Of a stretch of 64,000 bases of DNA, positions 10,936 through 20,496 are shown in pieces. This DNA is from Cepaea nemoralis (Eukaryota; Mollusca; Gastropoda; Stylommatophora; Helicidae): assembly GCA_014155875.1 (NCBI GenBank), contig JACEFZ010028130.1, forward strand, positions 553,061 to 617,060, read 5' to 3'. The notes beneath the pieces were generated by a model. It was given only the letters and a program-made list of their open reading frames with translations. It was not told the DNA's origin and ran no database searches. Position 1 is the stretch's first letter. Every line of letters starts with the position of its first letter. The position numbers and the translations under genes were made by a program.

Positions 10936-13900
10936 GGTGGTGGTGGTCGACAATGGTGTTTGTAATGATGAACTGATTATCAAAATGATGATGTTGACGC
11001 AGCTGGTGATGATGATGAATGCTTACCGTTCCGACGCTTGGTATATGGTTAAAAAAAAACAGTATGTATTCTTTTACACGCCTTGAGGAGTGTTGCATAT
11101 ATGGTGCTAACCCCATATTTTGTTTAGAGACCAATAATGACGTTGTGAATATCTAGTCAACGGCTTTTTTCCCCCCGGACATTTCCAGAGGCCCACGTTA
11201 ATTCATTAAAAAAATCGTCCCGATGGTGGTTCAAAAACATTCCACATAGACTAACAGGCATTCGTGCTTGCCACTGTGCTAATAAGTCTCCCAGACAGTG
11301 GCTATGGCTTTTAATATGTATCTTATTTAGTGCGTCTTCTTATTTGTACTTTTGTCATTTCTCTTCTAAGAATGAATATATGGCTGGTGTAAACTAAATC
11401 GGTTGCCCTGTTTATTGCACGCAGCTCTTCGGCTAAGTTCGACTCGGGAACTGGCTGGCCATCATTCTTCGAGGCTGTGATTGTCAGTGACGCTTCTGGG
11501 ACGCCTTCTGTGGAAACTCGGCCTGACACTAGCAATGGAAAACTGCGCACGGAGGTTCTGTGTAGAAAGGTAAAATACAATCAGCAAGAACTGTCAATCT
11601 CTTCAGTTAAAAAAAAAAAAGTAATAATAGTCATCATTAAAATTAGGCCTTCATATAGGAAGTGTTTGTGTGTGTGCGTGTGTGTGTGTGTGTGCGCGCG
11701 CGCACGCACGATTATGAGTAGGATGGACAGATCCCTTCTTCGTCGCCTTTCCGCATCATATAGTTCCATGACAATTCTAAAAGGATCAGATACCGAGTTT
11801 GCTAGGCTGGGCCGGCTCCAAAGCCAGCTTGTTATAAAAACAAAAAGAAACAAAAAAACAATAATAAAACGGAATCCTGCTATCCATGGGAATGAAACTT
11901 GAACTAAATCAAAGATAGGGAGCTCCAGGATATGCTGGAGTGGAGGTAAACGAGCATGTGGATAGAGTGCCTGGGTCTGCACATTTGGGTTGGGTTCGGT
12001 GAATGATAAGGCAGATGTGGTCAGAACCTTTTGTTATCATGTGGATATTGTAGAAGAACAGACACACTAACAGAGCCTATTCGGAATGGTGCGACAGGGA
12101 GTGACCAGGGGATCTAAACGACACGCTGTGCTCCGAGGGAGGGTCAGTCGGACACATAATCAGACTACTTCTGGTACCATTAGAATTGGGGCTCTTCACT
12201 GGCTGTTGTATATGAGGACGGCGCACGTATGGGTATGTCCTGAATGCTGTTTTATCAGTTCTTGACTCAGCTCAAGTTAGCTCAATTTAACTTAGCTCAG
12301 CTCAACGGAACGTAATTTAACTCAGCTCAGCTCAACTCAATTTAACTCAGCTCAGCTCCATTTGAACCAGTCTTTATGCCACTGCTGAGGATTAAACCCA
12401 GACCACAACAAGGCTAGGCAAAACAAGATCACCAATATGACTTAGACACTGTCTGATTTCTTTACAACAACAGTTCTCACACACATTGTGAATGCGGATT
12501 CTTTTTCTCCTAGATCTCAACAATAAGAAAGAGACAAACATTATTCGTTGGTCATGTGATGAGAAAAGAGACATTGGAAAACATCGTGACGACTGGAAAG
12601 ATCAGTGAGAAAATAGACAGAGGCAGGCCGGGAGAAATGATGCTGGATGGACTGAGACGGTGACATGGAGGAATGTCATCAGCAGCGTTGATCCAGAACT
12701 TCAAGTACCGAGATCTGTGGAGAGACATGGACGCCTCCGCCAGCTGGCAGGGCACCTACTGATGATGATATGGTAATGGTCTAGAAGACTGAGTTTTAAC
12801 TCTTAAGTGAGCTGCATTGATGTTTAAATTTTATAGATCCTGAACAGAGCAGGCATCTTTCGGAGTGAGTTTGGTGTAGAGGCTGTCTTTCTGACCTGTT
12901 ACCAAAGTACCGTCTCCGCAGGGAACATGTTGCGGGGCTCTTCTTCCCCTCTCAAAGCTCGGAAACCAGGGGGATATGTAAGACTGGTATTGGTACTTCA
13001 CATCTATCATCTTGTTTGATCTCATCTTGCTATTCTTGTATCTAGCGGTGTCGAGGTGAAGCATACACAGCGGGAGAGTGCCCCTTTTTGGGCTTCATAT
13101 ATCGAGATTCCCATGGACTCATGTTATTTTCTCAGTCAATCTTTAGTAGGGTCGGTCTGTGTGCCCAATTCTTAACCCTTTCAAAATAAAGTTTGTTCGT
13201 TCGTTCTTCTTTTGGTTCCGCTTGGATTGTTCATTATTGATTTTTATGGCATACTATTATTTGGCAGCCTAGTTATGTGGCCGAACCATTTCACTTTCTG
13301 TTTTCTAATTAATTCCATCTCGGTTATTCTCTCCCACACCCACCCCTACTCCCACCCCCACCTTCCCCCACTTTAGTTCTGATTTCATTATTTCCAATTT
13401 TCTTTCTCCTTCTCAGGAATCTCATGTCCGTTGTTATAATTTTTCTTGTATCTTTTTCTGTCGTTATTGTCCAGGGTTACCATTGTCAGTACAGAGTTGG
13501 TAGTAAGATTGTGTTCTACAATGCTTTTTTTAGTATCTACCGATTTGTCTTTGTACACATCTGTATAGTGACAAATTAGGTTATAGCCAGGTCGTGATTC
13601 AGAACAGAACACACGGAATACAGACAAATGTATTCTCTTAGTGAATGTAAACACAGAAATCACAAACAATATGTTGAACGATTTATTGCCTGGTGGTGCC
13701 AAATCAGTACTCGAGGCGCTCCTGTCTGGGAAGTTGCCAGTACTACGGACATTACTTTCTGAGGCAGCCAGTGTAACGTCACCATATAATGGATACCATC
13801 TCACTGTGGAGTAGCCGGAAACGACAGAGCTGATCGATTAGCGACGGAAGGAGCAAAAGAAGAAAAGCCGGATGTGCCCGTTACATACCACCAAAAGAAA

Positions 13901-14556
13901 CGAATGATCAAATTAGTTAGAAAGCCACCAAAACCTGCTCGAGACGACTACAACGTTATGGGCAGACCACAACAAATCATTATTCTGTGCCTCAGAACAG
14001 GACGCAATAGATTACTCTTCCACATGTATGCAAAATTCAAGATTGGTGAATCATCTATGTGCACATGTGGATTGGCGCCACAGACAGCTGATCACATCCT
14101 CCAAGACAGCCGAAAATACAACATATCTAGGCAAACTATCTGGTCTAGAGAAACGACAGTGGAAGATAAACTATATGGACCACTGGACAGTTTAATTTAA
14201 GAGAAAACATTGCAGGTATAGACATATTTCAAGCGAACGAAAGAAGAAGATTACCTGACGAGAGGCAGCGAAATATGCCAGGCAATAAGTGTTGCAAGAT
14301 ATTATTTTTGGGTTCTGCGTTTAAACATGCTGAATCACTGGGATTAGGTTTAGACTGGTCATGTTAGTTTAGGGTTTTAGATATTGCATTGTAAACAGCT
14401 GCAAGTCAATGCCCAGAAGGAATTTAATATGTCAACCGTCGTACTTTTATATTGCAGTGTGCTGCCCATCTAGGCCACGTCTACACAGATGGTCCCCAGC
14501 CAACAGGCCTGCGCTACTGCATCAACAGCGTCTCGCTTCAGTTTAAGCCAGAATAA
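5121..14556 (+). CDS. MSRB: Methionine-R-sulfoxide reductase B, gene 1 (five exons)
   Basis: The enzyme reduces methionine-R-sulfoxide in proteins back to methionine. Exons are 5121-5139, 6724-6818, 9316-9392, 11425-11569 and 14458-14556. All junctions are GT-AG with matching phases, giving a 144-residue protein. Sequence evidence, in order: MSGSDS start; [20 protein letters not shown] (SelR/MsrB N-terminal signature); [11 protein letters not shown] with the first zinc Cxx[28 protein letters not shown] with the second zinc Cxx[17 protein letters not shown] with the catalytic cysteine, not selenocysteine. The length fits short MsrB proteins of the MSRB2/MSRB3 type without an obvious organelle presequence. 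It is therefore probably cytosolic or nuclear, which is inference. The start is chosen because the 19-bp exon supplies an in-phase ATG and consensus donor and matches the layout of gene 2. It faces gene 2 tail to tail. Confidence 0.9.
5268..5515 (+). mobile_element. Family A SINE, near full length
   Basis: Head TTCCGTGGCTAAAGGCTTGC, B-box-like GCGTTCGAAACACAGCTGC, core CAGACTACTGAACGTAAA, and tail GTTGACAGCGATGTCCTGTA followed by an A-rich end (CAACAACAACAAAAAAAAC). It lies in intron 1 of MsrB gene 1. Confidence 0.85.
5523..5812. repeat. (GGTT)n-type microsatellite
   Basis: A long run of GGTT, GATT and GGTC tetramers, with two copies of a TTGGTGATTCCTCTGGAAG block at its 3' side (about 5740 and 5800) that indicate a local duplication. 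Confidence 0.9.
6300..6660 (+). mobile_element. Family F tRNA-derived SINE with internal tandem repeat
   Basis: The head resembles a tRNA, with an A-box-like TAGCGCAGTTGCTAG and a B-box-like TAGGTTCAAATCT. The body carries GGGAAGTAAAGGCGACCGG. The CACGATTGGTCTGTTAAA segment is repeated four times with a period of about 39 bp (6470-6600). Other copies at 22045, 28550, 52030, 53025, 53850 and 55125 share the body. Confidence 0.75.
6724..6818 (+). CDS. MSRB: MsrB gene 1 exon 2
   Basis: Encodes the [15 protein letters not shown] segment, between the acceptor AAAACAG and the donor GTTAGT. It ends in phase 0. Confidence 0.9.
7535..7605 (+). mobile_element. Family B SINE head fragment
   Basis: ACGTGGTCGAAATGATAAGAG followed by a CTTCCGGTTAGCTGAT block matches the tRNA-like head of family B. 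Nothing of the body remains. Confidence 0.55.
7630..8108 (+). repeat. 71-bp tandem array, about 7 units, derived from family A SINE
   Basis: Each unit contains CAGAAAGCACACTACTGAAC, then GTTCAGTGT, then CATCAACCTGGGGTTGATG and CAACGTC. The order AGAAAGCA, CTACTGAACGT, ATCAAC, CTGG, GTTGA, ACGTC is that of the family A core and tail, so the array looks like an amplified SINE fragment. Each unit has two palindromes, ACTGAACGTTCAGT and CATCAACC/GGTTGATG. Confidence 0.85.
8109..8658. mobile_element. Fold-back element: large palindrome flanked by a 13-bp direct repeat
   Basis: Arms of about 205 bp (8172-8377 and 8444-8646) are nearly identical inverted copies around a spacer of about 66 bp rich in AT. 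The direct repeat TGCAAAGAACATA stands at 8109-8121 and 8646-8658, which suggests a target-site duplication. Each arm contains CTGATGAAGGC followed by TAATCGCCGCAACGTT, which resembles a hammerhead ribozyme core. The element lies in intron 2 of MsrB gene 1. Confidence 0.8.
8740..9240 (+). mobile_element. LINE fragment (linker between endonuclease and RT)
   Basis: Reads [18 protein letters not shown], then the helical [16 protein letters not shown] and [16 protein letters not shown], then [12 protein letters not shown] after a stop at about 9104. This is the region upstream of the RT domain in RTE-like LINEs. It ends shortly before exon 3 of MsrB gene 1. Confidence 0.8.
9316..9392 (+). CDS. 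MSRB: MsrB gene 1 exon 3 (first zinc CxxC)
   Basis: A 77-bp exon after the acceptor CTCTTTCAG, reading [20 protein letters not shown] and then ETELF. The donor is AG/GTATAT. It has the same length as exon 3 of gene 2. Confidence 0.92.
9920..10142 (-). mobile_element. Family A SINE
   Basis: A - strand copy. On + it reads tail GGAAGTTGCAGTCACCACC, core AATTTGCCATTGCTTTCTG, and head ending GTTAACCCCATGGCCGG. It is diverged and lies in intron 3 of MsrB gene 1. Confidence 0.8.
10185..10390 (+). mobile_element. LINE C-terminal fragment
   Basis: Reading frames here resemble LINE tails: [20 protein letters not shown], then HRF, then [14 protein letters not shown]. The pattern 'H(V)xR...LxxLVTTGKxEG' recurs in other tails in this window. 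It is frameshifted. Confidence 0.55.
10391..10875. other. Unassigned intron sequence
   Basis: No repeat family copy or exon was recognised. A - strand open frame of 160 codons (10187-10669) overlaps the LINE tail and has no motif. Treated as chance. Confidence 0.4.
10876..10935. repeat. (TTA)n microsatellite
   Basis: About 20 uninterrupted TTA triplets, followed by a short GGTGGTGGT run. Confidence 0.95.
11425..11569 (+). CDS. MSRB: MsrB gene 1 exon 4 (GTGWPSF and second CxxC start)
   Basis: A 145-bp exon with [15 protein letters not shown] near its start and LRTEVLCRK at its end, followed by the donor GTAAAA. The first cysteine of the second zinc pair lies here and its partner opens exon 5. 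Confidence 0.92.
11664..11708. repeat. (GT)n/(GC)n microsatellite
   Basis: GT repeats grading into GCGCGCGCAC, in intron 4 of MsrB gene 1. Confidence 0.9.
12272..12362. repeat. CTCAG/CTCAA pentamer-type repeat
   Basis: Degenerate tandem of AGCTCA, ACTCAG and AATTTAACTC blocks. Confidence 0.8.
12480..12770 (+). mobile_element. LINE C-terminal tail
   Basis: The + frame reads [19 protein letters not shown], then [14 protein letters not shown], a stop, and [11 protein letters not shown], ending TGATGATGAT. This is the conserved C-terminal region of an endonuclease/RT LINE. The copy at 49855-50240 is the best-preserved relative. Confidence 0.8.
13135..13215 (-). mobile_element. Family E retroposon 3' end
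   Basis: On the - strand the sequence ends CCTTTCAAAATAAAG-type then (GTTC)n. It shares the GCCCAATTCTTAACCC block with the other family E copies. Only the 3' portion remains. Confidence 0.65.
13220..13545 (-). mobile_element. LINE C-terminal fragment
   Basis: The - strand carries [20 protein letters not shown] and RKVKWFGH-like residues, parallel to the better copy at 18734-19130 (ALYNTIFLSTLCY, QVKRFGH). It has multiple stops and shifts. Confidence 0.6.
13650..14340 (+). mobile_element. LINE fragment with RNase H and C-terminal zinc-knuckle region
   Basis: Reads [20 protein letters not shown] at 13789-13848, the C-terminal part of a LINE RNase H domain. [16 protein letters not shown] and [14 protein letters not shown] follow, the usual CxC...H block after RNase H, and the frame ends at 14199. 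The 3' tail includes CCTGACGAGAGGCAGCGAAA. RNase H in a LINE points to an I/Jockey-type element, different from the RTE-like LINEs here. It lies in intron 4 of MsrB gene 1. Confidence 0.8.
14458..14556 (+). CDS. MSRB: MsrB gene 1 exon 5 (catalytic cysteine and stop)
   Basis: After the acceptor ATTGCAG it reads [20 protein letters not shown] and then [12 protein letters not shown] and a TAA stop. The stop lies inside AATAAA (14552-14557). Whether that hexamer serves as the poly(A) signal cannot be told from sequence. Confidence 0.93.
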   Translation, partial: CAAHLGHVYTDGPQPTGLRYCINSVSLQFKPE

Positions 14557-14631
14557 ACACAATTACTCGCTGCTGTGTTATAGACTGCTGTGTTATAGAC
14601 TTCTGTGTTATAGTTTAAAAAGTTGTTTGCA

Positions 14632-14865
14632 TATCTTTACATAACGTCGCAGTCAACCCCAGCATTTTTGGGCTGTTTGTGAATTATTAGCAAGTTTACG
14701 TTCTCTAGTTTGTCATTGCTTTTTGAACGACGGCGCTCATACCATTTTATAAAAGCCAACTCAAGGCGGTCTGCTACCAAATCGCCCGCTGCTGTGTATC
14801 GGAACCAGTATGTGGGATTATAAACTGAGTCCTTAACCCTTTCGCCACGGAGGCCTTTCAGCAGT
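14632..14865 (-). mobile_element. Family A SINE
   Basis: A - strand copy: tail ACGTCGCAGTCAACCCCAGC, core AGTTTGTCATTGCTTTTTG, and head with CCCTTTCGCCACGGAGG at its 5' end. It begins 75 bp after the MsrB gene 1 stop codon. Confidence 0.85.
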
Positions 14866-15009
14866 TGTACAGGAGGACTTCCTTTTAAATCTGACAGACT
14901 ATCGTGGGGATAATATGCTCCACATTCGAACAATATCAGTGTCTATGCATTTAGTATTTCAGCCAGAGTATTATTCGTTCATTCACTTCATATAATATAG
15001 AACGTTGCA

Positions 15010-15100
15010 GTATACACCTGACGAGATGCAGCGAAATATGGCAGGCAATAACTCGTGCAATGTATTGTTTATGGCCTATGTGTTTACATTCACTAGGATT
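15010..15100 (+). mobile_element. Partial 3' end of the RNase H LINE
   Basis: CCTGACGAGATGCAGCGAAA and the following bases repeat the 3' tail of the element at 14257-14330 with about 75-80% similarity by eye. Confidence 0.6.
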
Positions 15101-15539
15101 AAACAGTCCCCACCTTCCTTCCTTTCTTCTTTCTTCTAACTGGTTATGTGAACCAGCATTGGCTCGTCACGTGACCCACTCCACACAATTGCAACAAACG
15201 TGTAATATGACCCGTGTCAAAGTTCACAGTTCAACTCAACATACTCTAGTTTCCAAAGTTAACTTGAAGAACACTTCTCCAATAAGACAGCATTCACAAC
15301 GCTTGAAACCTGTCAAACCATGAGCGCCTGGTACGCTCGAGATATATAGTGGTTTACACTTCGTATTGTGGTCCGACAACTACCACTAACAACCTCTCAT
15401 GCTGGCTCTTGGCGTGCACTCACGCCTATGACATTACAAAGTCGAAATTCAAATTATACAACAGTTTCTTCGAAAAGCTTCACAACTAAACTACTTCCAA
15501 CGGACTAAGTTAATTGATTATTCATCTCTCCACCGATTA

Positions 15540-15965
15540 CATAGGGTGTATTTTTAATGACTGGGCAGTGTCCATGTTTGGTATTTACCCTCTATAAAGT
15601 TCATGCAACATAATAATATTTTTTTTTTTTTTTTTCCCGCGTTTCCATCCTGTTTCAGGATATTGCGGTCAACACCAGCATCTTTCAGCTGTATGTTGAT
15701 TCCTAGGCTAGATTACGCTCATCAGCACGCCACGACTTTCTGAGCGACCGGCTCCATACTCTCATAAGTCACTTTTGCGATTCGAACCACTGCTAATTCT
15801 CGTCGCGTCACGTGACGAGAGTATTCGGAGTTAGCGGAGAAAGCTGCTAACTCCTCGGCCACGGAGCCGGTTAACATAATAATATAATATAGTAAATAAA
15901 AAACTTGGACCGGCAATATTTTCAACCACTGCACAGTCAAAAATACACTCTGTACAATGATGCGG
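15540..15965. mobile_element. Small TIR element (MITE) split by a SINE
   Basis: The left half (15540-15619) has GGTGTATTTTTAATGACTG. The right half (15886-15960) has CAGTCAAAAATACACTCTG, its inverse. The halves match the unbroken element at 54945-55105. A family A SINE separates them. Confidence 0.65.
15620..15872 (-). mobile_element. Family A SINE with perfect target-site duplication
   Basis: Bounded by AACATAATAATAT at 15607-15619 and 15873-15885. The 3' end is a T-run on + (poly-A on the element strand) and the 5' end is CCGGCTCCGTGGCC. This copy defines the family boundaries at about 250 bp. Confidence 0.92.
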
Positions 15966-16131
15966 TCTAACTGTCTCTATGTAACTACACTCTAACTCTT
16001 CCTCACTCTGATTTACTGTCTGTATTACTGATTCTGCAACCTTCACTGCGATTCCGACCTGCATTTCAACTTAACCCTAGGCCAAAAAGCTACCTCAGAC
16101 TCTAAGCAGCAGCTAAACTCGAAATCTCTAG

Positions 16132-16470
16132 TTGCTTGCTTGCTTGCTTGTGTTCGTTGGCTTGAGCTCCAACGCGAAGTCCTGTATGTCGGATGAAGAC
16201 ATCCTGTTGTCCAACATCAGTGTGATGTCATACAGGACCTGAGGTTTGCATGAGTATCCGTTGTCCCATGTCTGGCTTATTGGTGTGCAGACTGGTGGTT
16301 CCTCGCCGTACAGGCAGACACTCTCTGACTTCGGAGGAATCGGCGATCCTATTGACCTTAGCCAGGACCCCAAAGGGACCTGTTGCCCAGGACGCTCGAC
16401 GAGGACGCGTCAATAGGTCTTGGCCAGTATATAACCCGGCCCTGGTGCCTTGGAAACACCTCTGCGTCCC
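16132..16470 (-). mobile_element. Family D retroposon, complete, with 11-bp TSD
   Basis: Bounded by GAAATCTCTAG at 16121-16131 and 16471-16481. On the - strand it begins GGGACGCAGAGG, then TGTTTCCAAGGCACCAGG, and ends in (GCAA)n. A hairpin near the 3' end pairs GTCCTGTATG with CATACAGGAC. It is about 80-90% similar to the copy at 51526-51860. A - strand frame keeps TTSLHTNKPDMGQRI in both copies. Confidence 0.9.
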
Positions 16471-16621
16471 GAAATCTCTAGTGAAATCTAAACTTTGACT
16501 GTCAATTCTCGGCGGGCAACTTAACTCTACTACGAGCAGCACCCTCTAACTCACAACTACTCGCCTCCTAAATAACGTATACTCTCGTAGGTAACGTGAT
16601 GACGGTGAGAATCAGCAGATG

Positions 16622-16745
16622 AGCCGGCCGCTCAGTAAGCAATGGCAAACTACTGAGCGTAATCTTGCCAAGAAATCAACATACAGCTGAAAGATGCTGG
16701 TGTTGACAGCGATGTCCTGTAAAGGATATGCAAAAAACAAAAGTC
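16622..16745 (+). mobile_element. Family A SINE, 3' half
   Basis: GAGCCGGCCGCTCAGTAAGC, core GGCAAACTACTGAGCGTAA, and tail TGACAGCGATGTCCTGTAAA. The head is missing. Confidence 0.8.
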
Positions 16746-16751
16746 TACAAC

Positions 16752-16995
16752 TGCCGTCTCCGTGGCGAAGGCGTTAAGGGCGCGGTTGCTTACCTGCGTT
16801 CGAAACACAGCTGCGACCGATTTGACAGCAGACCATGTGGTGCTGGGTTTTAATGTGTTGGCATAGGAGCCGGTCGTTCAAAAAGCAATGGCCAACTACT
16901 GAACGTAAACTTGCCAAGACATCAACAACAGCAGTAAAATGCTGGTGCTGACAGCAATGTCCTGTAAATAGGATGTGCAAAAAAAGTCTACAACT
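16752..16995 (+). mobile_element. Family A SINE, near full length
   Basis: Head TCTCCGTGGCGAAGGCGTTA, GCGTTCGAAACACAGCTGC, core GCCAACTACTGAACGTAAA, tail GCAATGTCCTGTAAATAGG, and an A-rich end. It lies head to tail behind the previous copy. Confidence 0.85.
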
Positions 16996-17229
16996 GTCCG
17001 TGTGCAACAACTCAACTCTAGTCTGCACTGCCAATCTATCTGTGCTCGCTTGGACAGCCACCCCCTTCCACACTCTTGGCTCATCATGTCCGGGCAGCAA
17101 TCCCTTCAGACCGAACACACTCTGTAATCCAACTCCAAAAACTGTCTACTGCTACAACTTGCGCCTATTAAATACTCGTCTAATCCGTGAGCAACTTATT
17201 ATATCATGCTTTTCTCGTTAAACTAGAAG

Positions 17230-18555
17230 GTTTACTGCAGCACGTTTTTGTTCTGAAACATTCTAAACTCTAAGCACTTTTCTTTGACCAGAAATGATTA
17301 ATCTGAGTAACGCTCAGGTCAACCTCGTGCAACCATATCTTTGTTGCAACAACTCTGACTCCACAACTCTGTCTATTGTTGATTTATATCGGCGGACATT
17401 CATCCAGTGTGTGATTTCGTAGTCTCAATCTCAAACAGGAATAAATATATGGTATGTAATTAGATAGACACAAGTTAGATTATTCTAAGTGGTAATGTGC
17501 GTGATGAGAACGTATTATAGGAGCGTCGGCAACAGGAGCCTATCGCATAGCTTAAACTAGCTGGTGTAAGATATCAATTAACTCAGTTAAGTCGGATGAT
17601 ATTTAAGGAGATTGAGGATGGTTGGGGGGGGGGGGGGATAAAGGAAATGTCAAATGGTAGGATCTTCCAGTAGGGTATCTATTGGGTTTCTGCCCTTTTC
17701 CTTTAGTCTTTCCTTGTCTTACCATGACTCAGACCGATGTGATGAGCTCCCCGGGCTTATGACAGAGTTTGGTTCTCTGTTATATATCTGAGTGCTGCCG
17801 TCGGCCTACACTCACCTAATAAAGGTTGGAATCGGGTTGCTCTCACCAGGTGTGTTCTCTCTTCAACAGGTTCCACTATATTTTACCACAAGCTAGAAGA
17901 AAAGTCATGGCTCGAGCATTGAAGGCAGAGTTTACTAAGAGGCTTTTGCACTGGGCCTATAACCCAGAGGGTCTGCAGGAACCTGGCCTCTGCTGAGCGG
18001 GAAACGATGATTATATAAGTGTGTTTCCTAAGTGATAGTTTACATCACAGTAAAATAAAGACACTGAAAATACCACCAGTACCAGGAACACTAGTAGAGA
18101 TATAGATACCTGGAAAATTAACATTGTGTGTTACAATTGGGGAATTCTTATGAGAAGTTAAACACTAACAGTTAGTTCCAAAGTGACAGTAAACATTTTT
18201 GGACTGTACTAGAATTCTCTGAACACAGAACTTGTAGGGACATAGTAGTTACACTGTGTGTGTCAGATTGATGGTCAGTATTGGACTATATCCACTATTG
18301 GTGACCAGGCATCCGGATTGTCCAAGAGCTATTGGAAGAAGTCGACACTTGGCCGGAGAGACACATCATTTGGGTGAGGTCTTCTGTCCTTGATATATGG
18401 TGCTGTTGTGTGGCCAGTACAGTGATGAAACAGACTTTGCTCCTGAGCTATTCGGTCTGATTCTACATACACACTAGATAATACGACAGACATTCTACAC
18501 ATACACTTTGCACATACCTGACACTTTTCTTTATTAAATTAATTTGTTGTTTTGT
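17230..18555. other. Unassigned intergenic sequence, possible LTR-like stretch
   Basis: No exon recognised. 17624-17638 is a G homopolymer. 17690-17880 has features loosely like an LTR (TATATATC, AATAAAGG). A short frame beginning MARALKAEFTKRLLHWAYNP follows at 17906. No second LTR was found, so no element is called. Confidence 0.25.
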
Positions 18556-18559
18556 TAGA

Positions 18560-18561
18560 AG

Positions 18562-18656
<95 letters not shown>
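18560..18656. repeat. (GA)n microsatellite
   Basis: About 48 GA dinucleotides with one slip. Confidence 0.95.
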
Positions 18657-18658
<2 letters not shown>

Positions 18659-18733
18659 AAGGACTGACGGGGTGTTGTGGACAGAAAGCTAGGAGATCCT
18701 CAAGATAATGATATGGGGTTAAAAGAATGTGGG

Positions 18734-19130
18734 TGTTGATTCCCCTCACCCCAGGGACGACACATATTACGACAGGTATGCTGTTAAATGGTAACCTACT
18801 TGCATGGCCAAACCTTTTGACTTGCTGCTTTCTATTAAAATCTAGTGCTGCTATAACCCCCACTTTATTCCTGATTTCTTCATTTCTGATGTTATCTCTT
18901 CTTGATACGTTGAGTATTCTCCTCAGGAATCTAATTTCTGTTATTGTGAATTTTCTTTTCTCTTTTTCTGTCATTGTCCAGGTTTGGCATCGGTAGCATA
19001 GAGTTGATAGGAAGATTGTGTTGTAAAGTGCTTTCTTAGTAGTTATTGATGCATGTTTGTTCTTTAGTATTGGCGCCATTTGTCCAATGAGTTGGTTTGC
19101 CTTACTGCCTCTATTTTCAATCTCATCTTC
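18734..19130 (-). mobile_element. LINE C-terminal fragment (type 2)
   Basis: The - strand frame reads KKALYNTIFLSTLCYRCQTW, TEIRFLRRILNVSRRDNIRN and QVKRFGHASRLPF. This is the region after the RT thumb, with the usual '(C)WTMT...RRI...KWFGH' pattern. It starts about 75 bp beyond the (GA)n tract. Confidence 0.85.
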
Positions 19131-19300
19131 TGATCTGCCATTTGATGAATCTATAAATCTATTTTCTAGGCAAATACATTCATTTCCCGTGACTGAGTTC
19201 TGTCCCTGTGTTATATTGGTTTTCTACACATACGAGTACACTTTGTCTTCATGTCCGAGTTCTTTCCGTGTCTTGTATTTCTGGTTCCCCCACCCCTTTT

Positions 19301-19324
19301 CACACACACACACACATACACACA

Positions 19325-19381
<57 letters not shown>

Positions 19382-19382
19382 T
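19301..19382. repeat. (CA)n/(CACG)n microsatellite
   Basis: CA repeats interrupted by CACGCACG units. Confidence 0.95.
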
Positions 19383-19489
19383 TACTTAGATTTAATAATA
19401 GATGTAAAATTGTATAGTTATTGAGGAAGAATAATCGTTGTTGTTCCAAACTGTTGCTTCATTTATATAATGGAACTATCATCCTCATC

Positions 19490-19800
19490 ATCTTTCACTT
19501 TTGCCGTCAAGCGCCGTGGGGAGGAATAACTGGCGCTCCAGTGTCCGATGGGTGGCACAGAATGGTGTACAATGCCTTGATATCGTCAATCCATTTTCTT
19601 CTCGGGCGTCCTCTTGGTAGTTGATGGTGTTGCATTCTAACGACATGGCCAAACCACTTGATCTTCTGTCTTTCAATAAATGTGGCACAAGGCGTTGATC
19701 TCACTGTATATCTGATAACAGCATTTCTTATTCGGTCTCGGATAGTTAAGTTGGCAGCTCTCCTCAAGCATCTCATCTCATAGGTATCAAACATAATGGG
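19490..19800 (-). mobile_element. LINE C-terminal fragment (type 3)
   Basis: The - strand frame reads MFDTYEMRCLRRAANLTIRD, TPCATFIERQKIKWFGHVVR and PRGRPRRKWIDDIK. Two further copies lie at 46575-46960 and 56735-56960, the former nearly identical over CATFIERQKIKWFGHVVRMQ. Confidence 0.85.
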
Positions 19801-20496
19801 ACTAATACTAATAGGCCTTAATTCGAGAAATGTATCTTTATCGTGTACTTGTTATCGGTACATTAAAACGTGTTGTTGCTATTCCAAACGTGTCTTTCTA
19901 TGGTTGCCTTTGTTCATCTGAAGTTCAAGTCGACTACTTAATCGTTTATCGTTGGAGAGACACTTATCGCTGGATACATTGCCTGGTCGCTCAGAATAGA
20001 ACAGGGGACACAACTCGGTCAGGCATGTATGTGTAGACAACTGAATTAGTGGCTTTTTCTTTAAAACGTAATCAAATGCAAGATAAACTAAACACACTTG
20101 ATTTTTTTTTTGGGGGGGGGGGGGAGGGGGGGGGTGTCACAACAATTGAAAGGGAAAGAAGACAGAGAATGGAAATAAATCAAGCAAACTCACCTGAACT
20201 CCCTTGGTGAAACCTCATTCCAGTACGTGGAATCATGCACCTTTATAGGTAGCAATGCAGACAAATATAGAGAAACAGATATAGATATTAATATAAGAAT
20301 ACAAGAGGCAAGAGGGGTTTTCATAGCGCTACGAGATTTGCGGAAGTCACATGAAATTACCCGGGAAGGTTAACCCGGTCAACAAATGCCCGCAGAAGTC
20401 GGATGTGTCGGCCTAACGGCGCAAGAACGCAGCTCTGCTGTAAACAGGCACAACGCAATCACGTCTGAAAGAAAAGAAAAAAACTCCGGATGAATG
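19801..20496. other. Unassigned intergenic sequence
   Basis: Includes a T/G homopolymer stretch (20102-20134). No exon or known repeat copy recognised. Confidence 0.4.

Noticed and set aside
14257..14290. Hammerhead ribozyme from CTGACGA followed by GCGAAA
   Set aside because: Stem II would be only one base pair and stem III mismatched. The sequence is the 3' tail of the RNase H LINE, repeated at 15018.
17690..18000. Solo LTR followed by gag start
   Set aside because: A TATA-like and an AATAAA motif are present, but no matching LTR, primer-binding site or target duplication was found.
18555..18660. Long open frames through GA, GAA, GAT, TTG, TA and CA tracts
   Set aside because: They encode homopolymeric or dipeptide runs in several frames at once and are products of the microsatellites. 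Similar cases lie at 20497, 33183, 34615, 47938, 52762 and 57949.
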